Source of the DNA: Rhynchonema sp. JSB1_4
Lineage: Eukaryota > Nematoda > Chromadorea > Monhysterida > Xyalidae
Assembly: GCA_030248065.1 (NCBI GenBank)
Contig: JASAMV010000591.1
Location: forward strand, 26,394-90,393
Length of the DNA stretch: 64,000 nt
Reading direction: 5' to 3'
Below the pieces are notes generated by a model that saw only the letters and a program-made list of their open reading frames with translations, did no database searches and was not told the origin of the DNA. Below are positions 23,316-35,139 of this stretch, one piece after another; the first letter of the stretch is position 1, and each line of letters opens with the position of its first letter. The position numbers and the translations under genes were made by a program.

Positions 23316-25620
23316 CAAAATTACATGACATACAAAATGAAAAAATAAAAGCAGCAAGCTCAACAGGAACCAAAGTTCCAGCTACAGAATCAAACAAACA
23401 TCTACCGGGCTCTGAGAAAAATTTTCGGAAGTTTCGACCGAAAACCACAAAACTTTTCCTACAGAAAATGGCGGGGACTTTTGCGGGACAACTTTTAATT
23501 GAAAACAAACAAAAAATGAGGGTACAATGTATGTGTTTGTTTATTTATTGGGTGCAGATGTTAGCCAAGCACACAATAACACACTGGCGATGCCATATCG
23601 CGTGATATGCAAACCACAAGAGCTTACATTGCAGCTTACACCGAGACAACTGAAAGCGCATACAAACCTATCCAATTTCATGCATTTTTGCTTTTTATAT
23701 GCGCGCACTTATGCACGTGCATGCCATACAATATGGGTTGGTACTTGAGCGGTGCTGCTGTAACTTACAACTTGTAAGGTATATGTATCTACATTACGGC
23801 AGTATGTATATGTACATGCCTGACATTACAAGGATATGAAACATTGAAACTTGAAGGTACCGAATAATATCGTAAAGATCGCATGTGCATTGTGATTCAG
23901 ACGGTTTTCTTTGTGATATAATACCGGTGGTTGTCGTTAGCTTACATGAAAATGCTCTGGCACAGAGCAGGAGAAAAATAGGCTTCTTGTTGTGTCCAAA
24001 AAAACCACATTCGTGTAAGCAGAATTGAAGACAGGGTTTATACTGCCGCCACCAACGCAAATGCCTGTGTTTTACGCAAACGCAGCAGGATGTCTAGCTG
24101 TTGTCCGCCAACGCACCGGCTCTCAGTATGCACGTACGTATGTATCCGAGAGGCCGATCGGTACCATTTTTGCTCAGGTAATTTGGCCACGACAGTAGGC
24201 CTCGACGTACTGTACATATACGTATGGGTGTGTGTCTATTCGCCAGAGTATAATGCTCATTTTTTGGATGCTTTCCTAATGCATACCAACGTAACGTGGA
24301 TAGCAGACACCCAGAACGGTGCGTCATCACGAATCACACAGGCAGTTGCGTCAACAACAACAGCAACAGCCAAGAACAGTGGTTTCGACAATACACATCT
24401 GCCGTTTGATATTCAGGCCTAAAACCAAGTGGACTTTGTGCAAATCAACGGCCTGAAGCGCATATACCACTTCACTCGATGTCTGCAAAATCACCCACTT
24501 TCTGAATCATCGACAGCGTTCCTTCCGAAGTGCAGCTAAGCCAAAAAGTTCAGACGTAATGAGGTTTTACGTATACATGCGGGTGTCCTTTGTGTGGAGG
24601 GGGTTGTGCTTTGCAAAGGCATATGACGCGTGGAGCGTTTCGACTTGAAGTTTAAAGTCCGCGGCTGCCTGGGTTTCATCAGTTACAGACAGACAGCCAG
24701 GGAGTGGCCCCAAAAACCTGATGGTATACTTTAATAGTTTGGGTGAAACCTCACGCGCCACCAGTGCGATGGCACAAGCAGGCCACAAGCCGACATGTAC
24801 ACGAAGTGAAGGTTCGTCTCCAAAAAATGCGAGTTCAACGTACTGTATTGCATGATCCGGGCAGCAAGAAAAAGTTGACGAACAATCAAGAAAGCTTCTC
24901 AAAAATGTTGTCAGCCATGTGATCCGTTAGCCGCATTTCCGGACCCACTGTAAGGTTCTGGTCAATTTGGCTCAAACAGAGGCCTGAACGTCCGCGTGGG
25001 AAGATTAGCAAAGTCCGAAACTAACGAACACTCTGCAAAGGTCGTCAACATCTGTGTATTGTACACACCAATACCAGAATTTGCGTTCAGGTGTGAGGAC
25101 AGCCTGGAGAACAAATTTTTATACCAAGCGAAGCCAATCCTGGTGGGCAAATATTTTTGCCCAACGCGTAGTGAGAGGCAAAAACGCCACTGCTCAAAAC
25201 GACCGCAATATACGAAGATTTTTTTGATTGAATTTTCAGACATGTAAATAGCGCTTTCTGGGGATGGCTCATTGCGGGGCGTACATATGACGCTAAATCG
25301 CTGAGGCTTATATTTTGAAAGGCGGTTCTGATTCTGGGTTGGTTTTGACTGAGATTTATTTTGGGTACGCAGGGAGTGTGTGTGTGTGTGTGTAAACTTT
25401 AACTGGTTAAGAGTACAGTACATTAGGTCACTTCTAGCTCATCCAAGTTAACCTCAGGTATGGAATTTAGGTACATAGCAAGTTACTCTTTACAAATCTA
25501 ACCTTCGTCCTTATCACGTAGAAAAGACCCTGGTAGTACCTGATAAGCACGGTGACTGGCTATCTTTTTATGACTATGAGGGCGACTTAACCGAAATCAT
25601 GAAAAAGCCATTTTCATCAC
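23316..25620. other. Repeat-poor spacer, no supported gene
   Basis: Several frames of 80-150 codons exist on both strands (for example 24567-24902 and 24962-25423 on the minus strand). None has a recognisable domain, a splice-consistent partner or a believable signal peptide. A (GT)n microsatellite lies near 25376-25392. Confidence 0.4.
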
Positions 25621-25624
25621 TGTA

Positions 25625-25849
25625 CAGTTCCGGGTGCAATTCTAGGCTGAAAGTTGAAGTCGCGCGTGCACGCGACTTCCTAGTGCTAAAACATAGGGAG
25701 CGCACGCCAGCGCACGCGCAAAACTTCGCGTGCACGCGCGTGCACGCGAAGTTTCTTCGACTTTTGCCTATACTTTGCACTGTTTCGCACGCGCGTGCAC
25801 GCGAGTGCACGCGACTTCAACTTTCAGCCTAGAATTGCACCCGGTACTG
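25625..25849. mobile_element. Mariner/Tc1-type MITE with CACGCG-rich centre, copy 1
   Basis: The element is flanked by TA on both sides (25623-25624 and 25850-25851) and has ends CAGTTCCGGGTGCAATTCTA and TAGAATTGCACCCGGTACTG. About 40 bases of each end are complementary. Inside are several GCGTGCACGCG palindromes. TA duplications with CAGT ends fit the Tc1/mariner superfamily. The translated frames across it are shadows of the repeat. Confidence 0.9.
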
Positions 25850-25851
25850 TA

Positions 25852-28800
25852 GCTACATACATATATGTACATACATACATAATCGTAGGCGATACCGTGA
25901 AGGGCGCTCTTAGAATAACGGGCGGCAACGTTCAAGATCACGGTTTAAGATGGTTTCCTGGGTTCGTCAGATAAAACAGTGACATTCTTAAGCAACGAAA
26001 AATAAATGACGTGCACCCGGTATCTGCCCGTTTGGATTTCTTCAATAAACAGTGCCCTTTCTCAGGTTTATAAAAACAGAAACATTAATTCAGCTCGAAA
26101 ATGGGTTTGTTTGTGCTCCAAAGAAAACGAAATAACGTATACCTACTGCATTTTTTATTTTTTGAGCCCGCATCACTCACACATTGAAAAAGATCACATT
26201 ATTTAGTTTTGAGAAATAAAGTAGCGATATGGTAAAAACGGTATTTTCCCGAGCTTTTATTGAACCACCCGAACCTTCATTATTGACCCCTGGAGCGACG
26301 TTAGGCGGATAAACAAAGACATAACAAAATGGCAAAAAAAATTAATAAAGGCTCCCAAATCAGCCAAAGCCCAGATTTAAGCCTGAGGAGCCGAGAAAAA
26401 TGCTTATTGCAATGTGACCACCTGTCTTGTATCTGGTCCTAATGCTTGTGTCTAAAATAGAAGCGCGCACAAGACTCATGTGGGAGACGGGACACGCATG
26501 ATAAAGACCTTCAAACATAACACACCGTGCATGTCGAATTCTGGGGTACCGGGCGCCCAGATGCAGCTAGCCAGGGAACCATATTAAGCCATTTGGGCCC
26601 AGTGACTCAATTGTACGCCAAATGGCAGCACCCTGTTGTTCCGTTTGAAATAATTTACAGTCTACTAATTGACACAATGTTTCATTTGTAGATGTGCTGA
26701 AGGGCTCTTCCTGTCATCACACGATGTGGTGTGCAGAGAATTGAAGCAGTTCGGCCAACATGCTGGACTCTCAACTTCACCGCAAGTTTCACAGCGTCTA
26801 ACTCACAACATCTAAGACATTGTTCGGCTGTTGCTTGAGCATAGTGTCTCATCGCAGGCGGTATTTTAATGAACTTTACTCAAACGAGTCTCCGTGTGTG
26901 TGTGTGTGTGTCTGTTTGCACGCGCGCGACCCGCGAACCGCGGACATCTTACTATGCGTACATTGCACTAGTAGACCGATGTGCCGGAGGTATGGGTTGA
27001 CCTGGAACCATGCAGACCTATATGTACATTAGGGAAAAAACATAAACAAGACAGGAACAAGGGCTTTCTGTTATACTTTCTTCCGATTGGACTAATTTCA
27101 GCTGAGTGAATTTCTGAACCATTTCAAACCCAAACGTCGGGACATTGCGATGCGGTGTTTTGAAATGAAATAAACGCGCGAGACACAAAATCTTGCGATA
27201 CATTACGGATGTTTTAACAAAGTTTGCCATGTGGTATAGAGCAAATGCGGTGGTGGCAAATTAAAGGTAGTTTGTGTCAACCACCTTGCTGCTATGTAGT
27301 ACCGACAGTCCAAGCTAACCCTGGTCGGTGAAACAAATAGACCATGCATTTTGAAGAGAGCTTTGTGCTGCCTCAACATAAAAAAATGTCCATCAAAGTC
27401 ATTCACGTGACACGATGCTGGTCAGGCACTGCATAGCATGACCATGTTTGGCGAGCGTGAAGAGAAATGAACCCCGACGCGACAAGTAGCCAATATGATG
27501 CTCAGGTGGTGTGGCATAAGGTGCCTCATGGGTAATTTGCTAAACCAGTTTGACCCAAGATATAGTGCAGTATCATGACATAAAGATAACAACAATGCTT
27601 TCTTTGGTCATTGTGGTTATTGGTAGCGGGAGATATTTGTACTTGTGACTAGTAAAGAAAATGTCAGATATGCAGTCACTTGCCAGTTGCCAGTTGCCAT
27701 CGGCAGCGTGGGTTGTTTATTCGCAATATTGGTTGGAAGATAGCCTCTGGCACCCAATTATTCCATGTTGGCGCCGCTTTTTCAACCACGTGAAAGGAAC
27801 CAACAAGAAGGATAATTGTGCCCTTGCGTGTTTCTGACGGTTTTTTTGCATTGTGTGTATGCTGAGACGTTGTTTGAACTTGAAGCAGTCCGTACACCCT
27901 TTCTGAGCTAATTGAGAGCTACACAGCATTAAAAAAAACTGGCGACGGCACGTGAAGCGTGTGCACCAGTGGCGGCACTGTACCGTGTGTGCTTGAGTGA
28001 ATGGTTGACAAAACAAAATTGAAGATTCAAGATGATATACTACAAGGCACGTTTGGTTTCAGACAGAAGCATGAACATTAGCGCAAAAATGTGAATAGTT
28101 TGATAGAGTTGGGAAAGTTGGGAAATAGAATGCTCATCTCATATGACAAAGGGGCGAAACACGGTGAGCGTTGTGGAGCGTCCGTTACCGTCATTTAAAT
28201 CAAGGAGCCACAAGATTGCTACTGCTCTGAAACACTGCAGCTTGGCACATTACAACGTGGACCATGGACGTCTACGAAACTAGACAAAACTACTGTATGT
28301 GTGCTAGAATTGTAAGTGTCTACATACAAGCTCAAAGCTTTGTTAGTTCTATCAATCCAAGCATACATACGCGCCCGCAACCGCAAGCCAACTGCTTATC
28401 TCAGGCCCGAATCTCTGGGGTTCAATCGGTCTCTCTGGCTTCGGCCTCTGTCGTGGATTCAAAGCGCCAGAATTTTGAGACGGAATTTAAAATTAGAAAA
28501 TGCGCCCGCAGAGACAACAGATATGTTGGGTTGTGGAGGATTGTAGAAGAGACACATTTTTGGGTGCCAGAAGTGGATCCACTCGGCGTTTCTGAGCATG
28601 GAAAAATGCATATCAGAAAAAAAAGAAAAAAAGAGCAGGCTGCGGTAGCCCAATCAGATACACAATGGTTTGGTTAGATTGGGAGATGCACATCTTTTTG
28701 AACTACCGTCTGTACCCGAAAAGCCAACGCTTCAAAATTTGAATGACACTTTTATGATCCTAAATGTACCGTAGACGACATCAGAAGAACAGGAGAGAAG

Positions 28801-29640
28801 AATTGGCGCGCGTCAGAAAGCAGATCCGAATGAGATAAAATGGTAAATTGACTGTCACTTTTGCGGAAATAATTGAGTTTCAAGTGCGATTTTGGCGTTC
28901 TGGAAGTGTCAGTTGAAATAACGAAAAAAAAAACAGGAAGCACTGAATGCATTGTATATCGCGCCTGCAACAATGAGCTGAATGTCGCATGCATGTAGCA
29001 GGGCGACCATAAAAAAAAAATTTATTATAAAAAAAAAAAAAAAAAAAAAAAACAAAAAAAAAAGACACAACAAACAAGAGGGGCCTGCAAAAAAAAAAAA
29101 AAAATGCCTACAGGGACGAATGCGCGATGAAAACTGATTCAACGCCTGTACTGTATTTTAGTAACGTGGAAATAAATATGTAACAATAATACTTCAGTGA
29201 CAAGAAAGCAAACATAAAGATCCTCATAGAGACTACTTCGGTCCTATGCATTCTCTTGCTGTTATTACATTGAGACCGTAACTGTTTATTTTGTTTGTTT
29301 TTGCACAAAAATCAAAACAACTTTACCGCCACTGACTTTTCTTCAAGTGTAGCGGGGAAGAAAATGTCAGAATTTTGCAAAGTCAAGTGGTTTGTTTGAA
29401 GGAGATAGTATGTACATGCAGCTACTCTATTTACGCTCTAAATGAATGCTGATAGTGATAATGTTAACCGATGTGTTGATTTTATGGTGGGCGTCTGTAT
29501 GGAGGGAGCAGGTGTTGGAAACGATTTCATTTGAGAGCATTGTGATGTAGAGCCAGATCAAGTACACCGCAAGCAGAAAACTATCAGAAAAAAATCACAA
29601 ACAAGCGCCAGACCATTACGTCTGCTCAACAGTGGGTACT
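25852..29640. other. Spacer with microsatellites, no supported gene
   Basis: It contains ATGTACATAC-type tracts just right of the mariner MITE, a (GT)n run near 26895-26911 and an A-rich tract at 29018-29104. Reading frames are short or low complexity. Nothing in it matches a family I know. Confidence 0.4.
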
Positions 29641-29643
29641 AAC

Positions 29644-29827
29644 CAGGTATGATATCAGCAATCGAGTTTGGTTCAGCTGCGCTTCGCTTGTGTGTGTTCA
29701 TAGCAAATCCGACACGCGTCTCGCCCGCCAGCAAACACACAACCGCGTGCTGCTCGTAGTAGGTATACACGTCCGGTACTGTACGGTGCTGCGGTGGTGA
29801 AGGGGCGTGATCGAAATAGTCGTCTGC
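29644..29827 (-). CDS. Isolated probable coding exon, unknown protein
   Basis: A 184 base open stretch lies between a strong acceptor (TTCTTCTTCAG) and a good donor (GTTAGT). It reads ADDYFDHAPSPPQHRTVPDV, then a segment with YEQHAVVCLLAGETRVG. Amino-acid use looks coding and there is no in-frame stop. I do not recognise the family. It may belong to the same gene as the exon at 33889-34028 on the same strand, but the phases do not join directly. It ends close to the minisatellite element that starts at 29878. Confidence 0.42.
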
Positions 29828-29877
29828 CTGAAGAAGAAAGGGGGTTGATTGTTATACACTTACTTTGACTATGGGTG

Positions 29878-31313
29878 CTATTCACGAAAGGGTGGAGAGT
29901 TGAGCGAAAAGGTCAGTGGAATGGATACGGTGGCGTTGAAACATTGCACACGCTGTAGCGTGACGTGTGTGTTTGTGTGTGTGCACAATGTTGTATATTC
30001 GTATGTTGTCGCGCCTGTGTTGTGGCAACCCAGTTTGGTTGGGAGGCGTGGCGTTTCTAATGGTTTTGAGTGGCAAAATGGTACGCAAGCGTTAAATTCA
30101 ACTTTCCACTCAAGATTTTCCGCTGTTCTTCAAACCCAGCTTTCCCACTTAACTTTCCACTCAAGATTTTCCACTGTTCGTTCGGCCCCAACATTCCACT
30201 GACCTTTCCACTCAAGATTTTCCACTGTTCGTTCCACCAAACTTTCCACTGAATTTTCCACTCAACATTTTCCATTGTTCGTTCCGCCCAACTTTCCCCT
30301 GAACTTTCCACTCATGATTTTCCGCTGTTCGTTCAACCCAACTTTCCACTGACCGTTCCACTCAAGATTTTCCACTGTTTCTTCCACCATGCTTTCCACT
30401 GAATTTTCCGCTGAAAATTTTCCACTGTTCGTTCCGCCCAACTTTCCCCTGAACTTTCCACTCAAGATTTTCCACTGTTCGTTCCGCCCCAACTTTCCAC
30501 TGACCTTTCCACTCAACATTTTCCACTGTTCGTTCCACCAAACTTTCCACTGAACTTTCCACTCAAAATTTTCCACTGTTCGTTCCGCCCAACTTTCCCC
30601 TGAACTTTCCACTCAAGATTTTCCGCTGTTCGTTCAACCCAGCTTTCCACTGAATCTTCCACTCAAGATTTTCCACCAGTGGTGTCGTTGGGGGGGGGGG
30701 GTTACCCCCTGGTATGGGGTATGGGACTATGGGATATGGGAAATTTTTCACTTTTGGAACAAGCACCCCTACGAAAAGACTTTTTGACCCCGAGAAGTAC
30801 CAAAATTGGCCATTTTTCATCCAAAAATGTCAAAAATCGCTTGCTGCCGCAAGAAAACTCTGCTTTAAGCACTTTTTAGACCAATTTTGGCACTCTTGGA
30901 AGATTTTTGGGGTCATTTTTTTCAAAACCCCTACCCTCGGGTACGGGAAATTTTTGAGTTTTTGGAGAAACCCCCCTGGTATGGGAAATTCTTGATTTTT
31001 TTGGGTATGTATGGGAAATTTCCCGAAAATTGGGCCGGGTATGGGAAATTTCGATTTCTCAACGACACCACTGTTTTCCACTGTTCGTTCCGCCCCAACT
31101 TTCCACTGACCTTTCCACTCAAGATTTTCCACTGTTCATTCCACCCAACTTTCCACTGACCGTTCCACTCAAGATTTTCCACTGTTCCTTCCACCACACT
31201 TTCCACTGAATTTTCCGCTCAAAATTTTCCACTGTTCGTTCCGCCCAACTTTCCCCTGAACTTTCCACTCAAGATTTTCTACTGTGCGTTCCGCTCCAAC
31301 TCTCCGCTTTCGT
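29878..31313. mobile_element. Minisatellite-bearing element with TIRs, long copy
   Basis: The ends read CTATTCACGAAAGGGTGGAG and, inverted, CTCTCCGCTTTCGTGAATA. After about 200 bases of unique left sequence shared with the copy at 6771-7690 come roughly twenty degenerate units of about 50 bases containing TTTCCACTCAAGATTTTCCAC and TGTTCGTTCCRCCCAACTT. All long frames here (Trp-Lys, Glu-Trp and Gly-Lys rich) are translations of this repeat. A separate MITE is inserted at 30677-31073. Confidence 0.85.
30677..31073. mobile_element. hAT-type MITE, family D, nested in the minisatellite
   Basis: The ends are CAGTGGTGTCGTTG and CAACGACACCACTG. A perfect 8 bp duplication, TTTTCCAC, taken from the minisatellite unit, stands at 30669-30676 and 31074-31081. 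The centre is non-coding and carries the repeated phrase TATGGGAAATTT. It dates the MITE as younger than the minisatellite array. Confidence 0.93.
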
Positions 31314-31592
31314 GAATACCAGCCTATGAAACAGATGGCCTGAATTATGCGGGGTGAAGTTGTGCTGCGACGCGAGTCTCGTTCGAATCATCAAGTTTTG
31401 TGAGGACGAGGATGCGCAAAGCGATTCTCGCACATAATCAACTGGCATATACTGTCATGTTGCTTGACGACTTGCGGGGAAAGTATCATTTCAAATATTC
31501 TCACGGACAAATTTACCATCTGGTCAACAATTTTCCCAATAATGCCGTCGAATCATCATACTTTCAATCATACGCATTCAACCAATTGCCGA

Positions 31593-33585
31593 ATGTTGCT
31601 GCTTCTGCTGCTGCTTTTGAACATCGTGGCTAATGAAACGATCAACGCATCCATCTACAGACGACAAGGTTTGAATGACAAGTTGGTAGTATTTATATTG
31701 AGACTGCGGTGAAACATCAGAATGTTATCACGCCGTGTTATAGTTAACGATCGACCATTAGAAGAGAGCACAACGACATCTTCCAAAGACAAAACAGGTA
31801 CATCCTTCATTGAAAAGCCAGATCCCTTCGATCTTGAATATTTTTTTCAATTTCATCAGATGCCAGCCGCCCTAAATCCGGCAACGGTCACGGCACAATT
31901 ATATTCGTGTTCGTGCTGTTGTGCTGCCTTTTGGCCGTGATCGTTGTGGTCAATGTGCATTTGTGTTGCGTCTGCAATCACGAGGCACAAATGATCAGAA
32001 TGAAACTGTATCTGGCTGACAAACAGCGAAGAATCATGATGCGCGCCGGACTTGCCGTCAGTTTCGTTCGGGGGGAAACTTTGTGATCGAGTCGGATCTG
32101 GAACTGTTTTGGTGATCGCGTGATTTTTGTGCCTTTGATGCCATCGATGATTCCCGCAAGTGTGAGAATGGTCCCAAAACCTGTGTGCTAAACAGCTTGT
32201 ACAGACACACTGTTCGAAGCTAGTGGCATGGCATGAGTGAATATCCTTCAGTCGAAAATACTAGGCACATTGTATAATATATACTGTACTCACCTGGCTA
32301 AGGCAGATCCGATCCGATCACTTCCGGCCTCTGCTCAGAAATAACCATTTTACCTTGTCGAGCAGACTGATGTTTCAGCGGGAGGCGCTACGGGCCGATC
32401 ATGCGCGCGATGCGGATGCAGTGTTCTCGGAATCAAAATACAGACGACACGGAAAAAAGCCGTTCAATCAGGGAGTGCTCGATAACATACAGGTTAGTAC
32501 AGATTGATTTATTGATGGTTGATTGAATGATTGATCAGTAAACTTCAGGTGAGCAGCACACACCATCTCAGTCCCAATCCACCAGAACGAGCAGAACAGG
32601 ACGACGAAGAGCGAGACAACGCGCACATCACATTCGACGAGGTACAATGTAGCTGGTCATATTATCAATCGTTCATAAACTGTCAATCAATGCATCAGCG
32701 AGTTATTCAATCAGTCAACCAAAAATGAATCATTGTCATTCCAATCGCAACTGTTGAATAACACCCATTCAATCGCATTCACAGTCAGTGAGCGTGCACG
32801 ATATCACTGGCCGCAGTGAGTCCGAGTTCCTCACCGAACGCGGCTACAATCGCAAAAAGGACCAGGCGATGCGGGCGAGCATCAAACAGAGCGAAAGTCG
32901 ACCGAAACCAAAACAGGACGAACGACTGTCGGCCATCGCGCACAGATCCAGTATGTACTGTACCTTACATCGCACCGAACCGACCTGAAAAGGCCTAAGT
33001 GCAAAATGTGGCCTGATTGAGCGGCCCTAAGCATAAATAACCAGAGCATTACAATACGTTTTGCCAGCGTTAGTGTTTCGCCGCCGGAGCCCTCGCGCGA
33101 TTCCACAGTTGTACCACGTCTTCAGAGATTCTGCAACTGTTATTTGAGTCAGCGTCGTCACCGAATAGGTCAAAGCAGCATTTGGGCTCTTTCGGTTTCC
33201 AGGACCCTTTTGTCGACTGATTGAAAACCAACAACAAAATTCGTTGTCAGATCGGGATCGAAGTGCGAAACGTGAAGCCGATGAAGCGATCACAACAGGT
33301 ATAATGCGGCATTGCGGTTACGGTAGGCGATTACAGTACATGCACACATACACATCATTTATTCCAGAGCCCCAACCGAGTCACATGGACGCAACGCAGA
33401 CCGATAAGGACCTAACCCAGTCACAATCGAAATCCAGCTCATCGAGTGACTCAAAAAGGAGCAAATCACAAAAAGAACAGTCTGACCAATCACCGAGTGA
33501 CCGATCCAGCCAATCCCCAATAGAAGAAACGACCCAATCACCGAACGACCAATCTAGCCAATCACCGCAATTTTCTGAACGGTAA
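31593..33585 (+). CDS. Single-pass type I membrane protein with long Ser/Gln-rich cytoplasmic tail
   Basis: Eight exons join with agreeing phases: 31593-31668, 31744-31797, 31860-32082, 32366-32492, 32549-32641, 32785-32950, 33251-33298 and 33368-33585, giving about 334 residues. Residues 1-13 form a leucine-run signal peptide. The short ectodomain (about 14-54) has N-glycosylation sites NET and NAS. A transmembrane helix (about 55-77, IIFVFVLLCCLLAVIVVV) is followed by a Cys-rich juxtamembrane segment and a tail of about 250 residues. The tail is charged, then ends in a region repeating SQSP/DQSP and SDRSS, rich in possible phosphorylation sites. The donor after exon 3 (TTT|GTGATC) is inferred; without it a TGA ends the frame at 32086. 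I do not recognise the family; the layout suggests an adhesion or signalling receptor. Confidence 0.75.
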
Positions 33586-33888
33586 ACCGAAAAGTAGGGA
33601 AACTGATATTTCTCTGATCGAGTCTAACATCAGCCCACTGATCTGCTAGAATTGTGACTGAAAGAAACCTCACCAAATCCAATTGAGATGCGCACTTACT
33701 CTACTCCTGAGATTAAATCACTGGTAATGCTTTGTTTGCTCCACCGCACAATTTATGCTATTACATGCACGTGCAATGAACTTCTGAATCATTATTATAC
33801 TGACGAAAAATGAAATCAAACAAAATGGCAAAATGGCAGCAGTCAAAAGGACGAAACCGGCAATTAAATCAACTCACCCTGAACTCAC

Positions 33889-34028
33889 AAGGCCCGTCTC
33901 CACGTTCAGTGCCTTTTTCACTACCCGATTGTAATGTTTCACAGTCTTCGTCATAGTCGGCGGGCGGAATCGATGGTCCAATGCCCGACGACGGACTCGT
34001 GGTCTTGGTCCGGTCGCTGCCAGATTCC
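33889..34028 (-). CDS. Isolated probable coding exon, acidic/Ser-rich, unknown protein
   Basis: Bounded by an acceptor (GTTTAATCAG) and a strong donor (GTGAGT), this 140 base stretch reads ESGSDRTKTTSPSSGIGPSI, then PPADYDEDCETL. It is open in this frame only and polar, as in an intrinsically disordered linker. It converges with the membrane-protein gene that ends at 33585. The rest of its gene is not identified. Confidence 0.42.
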
Positions 34029-34548
34029 CTGATTAAACAGCGACCATGTTTGTGAAGTTTTGTGCGGACTTCCTCCTTTTGTCCAGCTTATGCAACTTTA
34101 CACTGAATATAAAATTGCTCAGCTAAGCCATATCCCCCCCCCCAACAACTGAAAAAATAATAATACGTGTCGAAAACGATTGAATTCGATCAAATTTAAA
34201 ATTAAATTAAAATCTATAAAACACGTCGATTTCATAAAAATAGCAATTTAGGAGCAAAAATAATTTTTTTCGGAAACTCAATTTCTCTTTCATTAGAATG
34301 TGGAGGAAGGGAACAAACCAGCCAGCAGCAACACAAAGTGCCATGAGCTGGTGGATGGACTATACACGGTTTCTGATTTGACGATTCTTCGGCAATATGT
34401 GTTGAGAACAAACCTGTAGTCGACGGATGGTGTGCGCGCATGAACACCAAGCAACGAGCGTTTATCCAACGATCCGCTGTTGAAATAATGTTGTGGCGGT
34501 GTCAGCTGCGGGGTGATGTTGCGCGGTAGACTGAAACATTACAGCGTG

Positions 34549-34620
34549 CGTCAGCGTGGCGCAGCGGTCTGCGCGACAGTAGTAAAACAAATGCGCGGGT
34601 TTGATACCCGCCGGATATAT
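34549..34620 (+). ncRNA. tRNA-like sequence (SINE head or tRNA pseudogene)
   Basis: An A-box-like TGGCGCAGCGGT lies at 34557-34568 and a B box in a perfect T-arm (GCGGGTTTGATACCCGC) near 34595-34611, at normal spacing for an internal pol III promoter. The acceptor stem does not pair well and there is no clean anticodon arm, so a functional tRNA is unlikely; a tRNA-derived SINE or pseudogene is the better reading. A similar A box occurs in the element at 62137-62222. Confidence 0.6.
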
Positions 34621-34887
34621 GTATATGTATGTAGAAACAAAAAGACAATCGACAGTTTTATAAGAAAGCAATTTTCGCACTACTTTTACAATCAGCTAAA
34701 AATGATATTCTCAAACCTGAAGTAGTTAGGGGATGACACCGCGTAGTGCGTCACCGTACCCCCGTTCGATGCTGGACGAAACGTTTGAAAGGTGGGAGGG
34801 GGCGGGGCTCGGCTGCCAGGGAAACCGTTCTGAAAGTTTGATCAATTTTTTTCACGATTTAAAAAATAAATGCTGAACTTTACTTAA

Positions 34888-35128
34888 GGTGGAGTTATAC
34901 TTGTCCATTTTGGGCTTGCAGACAATGAGGACAATTTTTTGCTATAATTATATTTTGTGATAGGGTTGGAGCACTAATTTCGACCTGCGTAAAAGTTGTT
35001 CATTTGGTGCAGGGAACAACTTTTACGCTGGTCGAAATTAATGCCTCAACTCTATCACAAAATATTGTTCAAACAAAAATTTGTCCTCATTGTCTACAAG
35101 CCCAAAATGGACAAGTATAACTCCAGCT
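34888..35128. mobile_element. Foldback MITE flanked by TTAA
   Basis: Bases after 34887 (GGTGGAGTTATACTTGTCC) and the inverse before 35128 (GGACAAGTATAACTCC) pair, and the complementarity continues almost to the centre, where GTAAAAGTTGTTC and GAACAACTTTTAC face each other. TTAA lies at 34884-34887 and 35129-35132. It is non-coding. The inner core AACTTTTACGCTGGTC is also present near 3066 and 56348. Confidence 0.83.
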
Positions 35129-35139
35129 TTAAACCTTCC

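Noticed and set aside
24567..24902. 111-codon minus-strand frame starting MRSFLDCSS
   Set aside because: No domain, no signal peptide, no splice partners; length alone is not evidence at this base composition.
25574..25832. Frames on both strands with AHAQNFACTRVHAK-like peptide
   Set aside because: The same peptide appears in both mariner-type MITE copies, in several frames, because of the CACGCG palindromes; the elements are non-coding.
28264..28677. 137-codon plus-strand frame
   Set aside because: It has mixed composition with no recognisable motif and ends in a Lys/Arg run from an A-rich tract; not supported.
30057..31206. Long minus-strand frames rich in Trp, Lys, Glu and Gly repeats
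   Set aside because: They are translations of the roughly 50 bp TTTCCACT minisatellite in every frame, interrupted by the nested MITE; there is no start context or splice logic.
34549..34620. Functional tRNA gene
   Set aside because: A and B boxes are good, but the acceptor and anticodon stems do not close, so it is listed as tRNA-like only.
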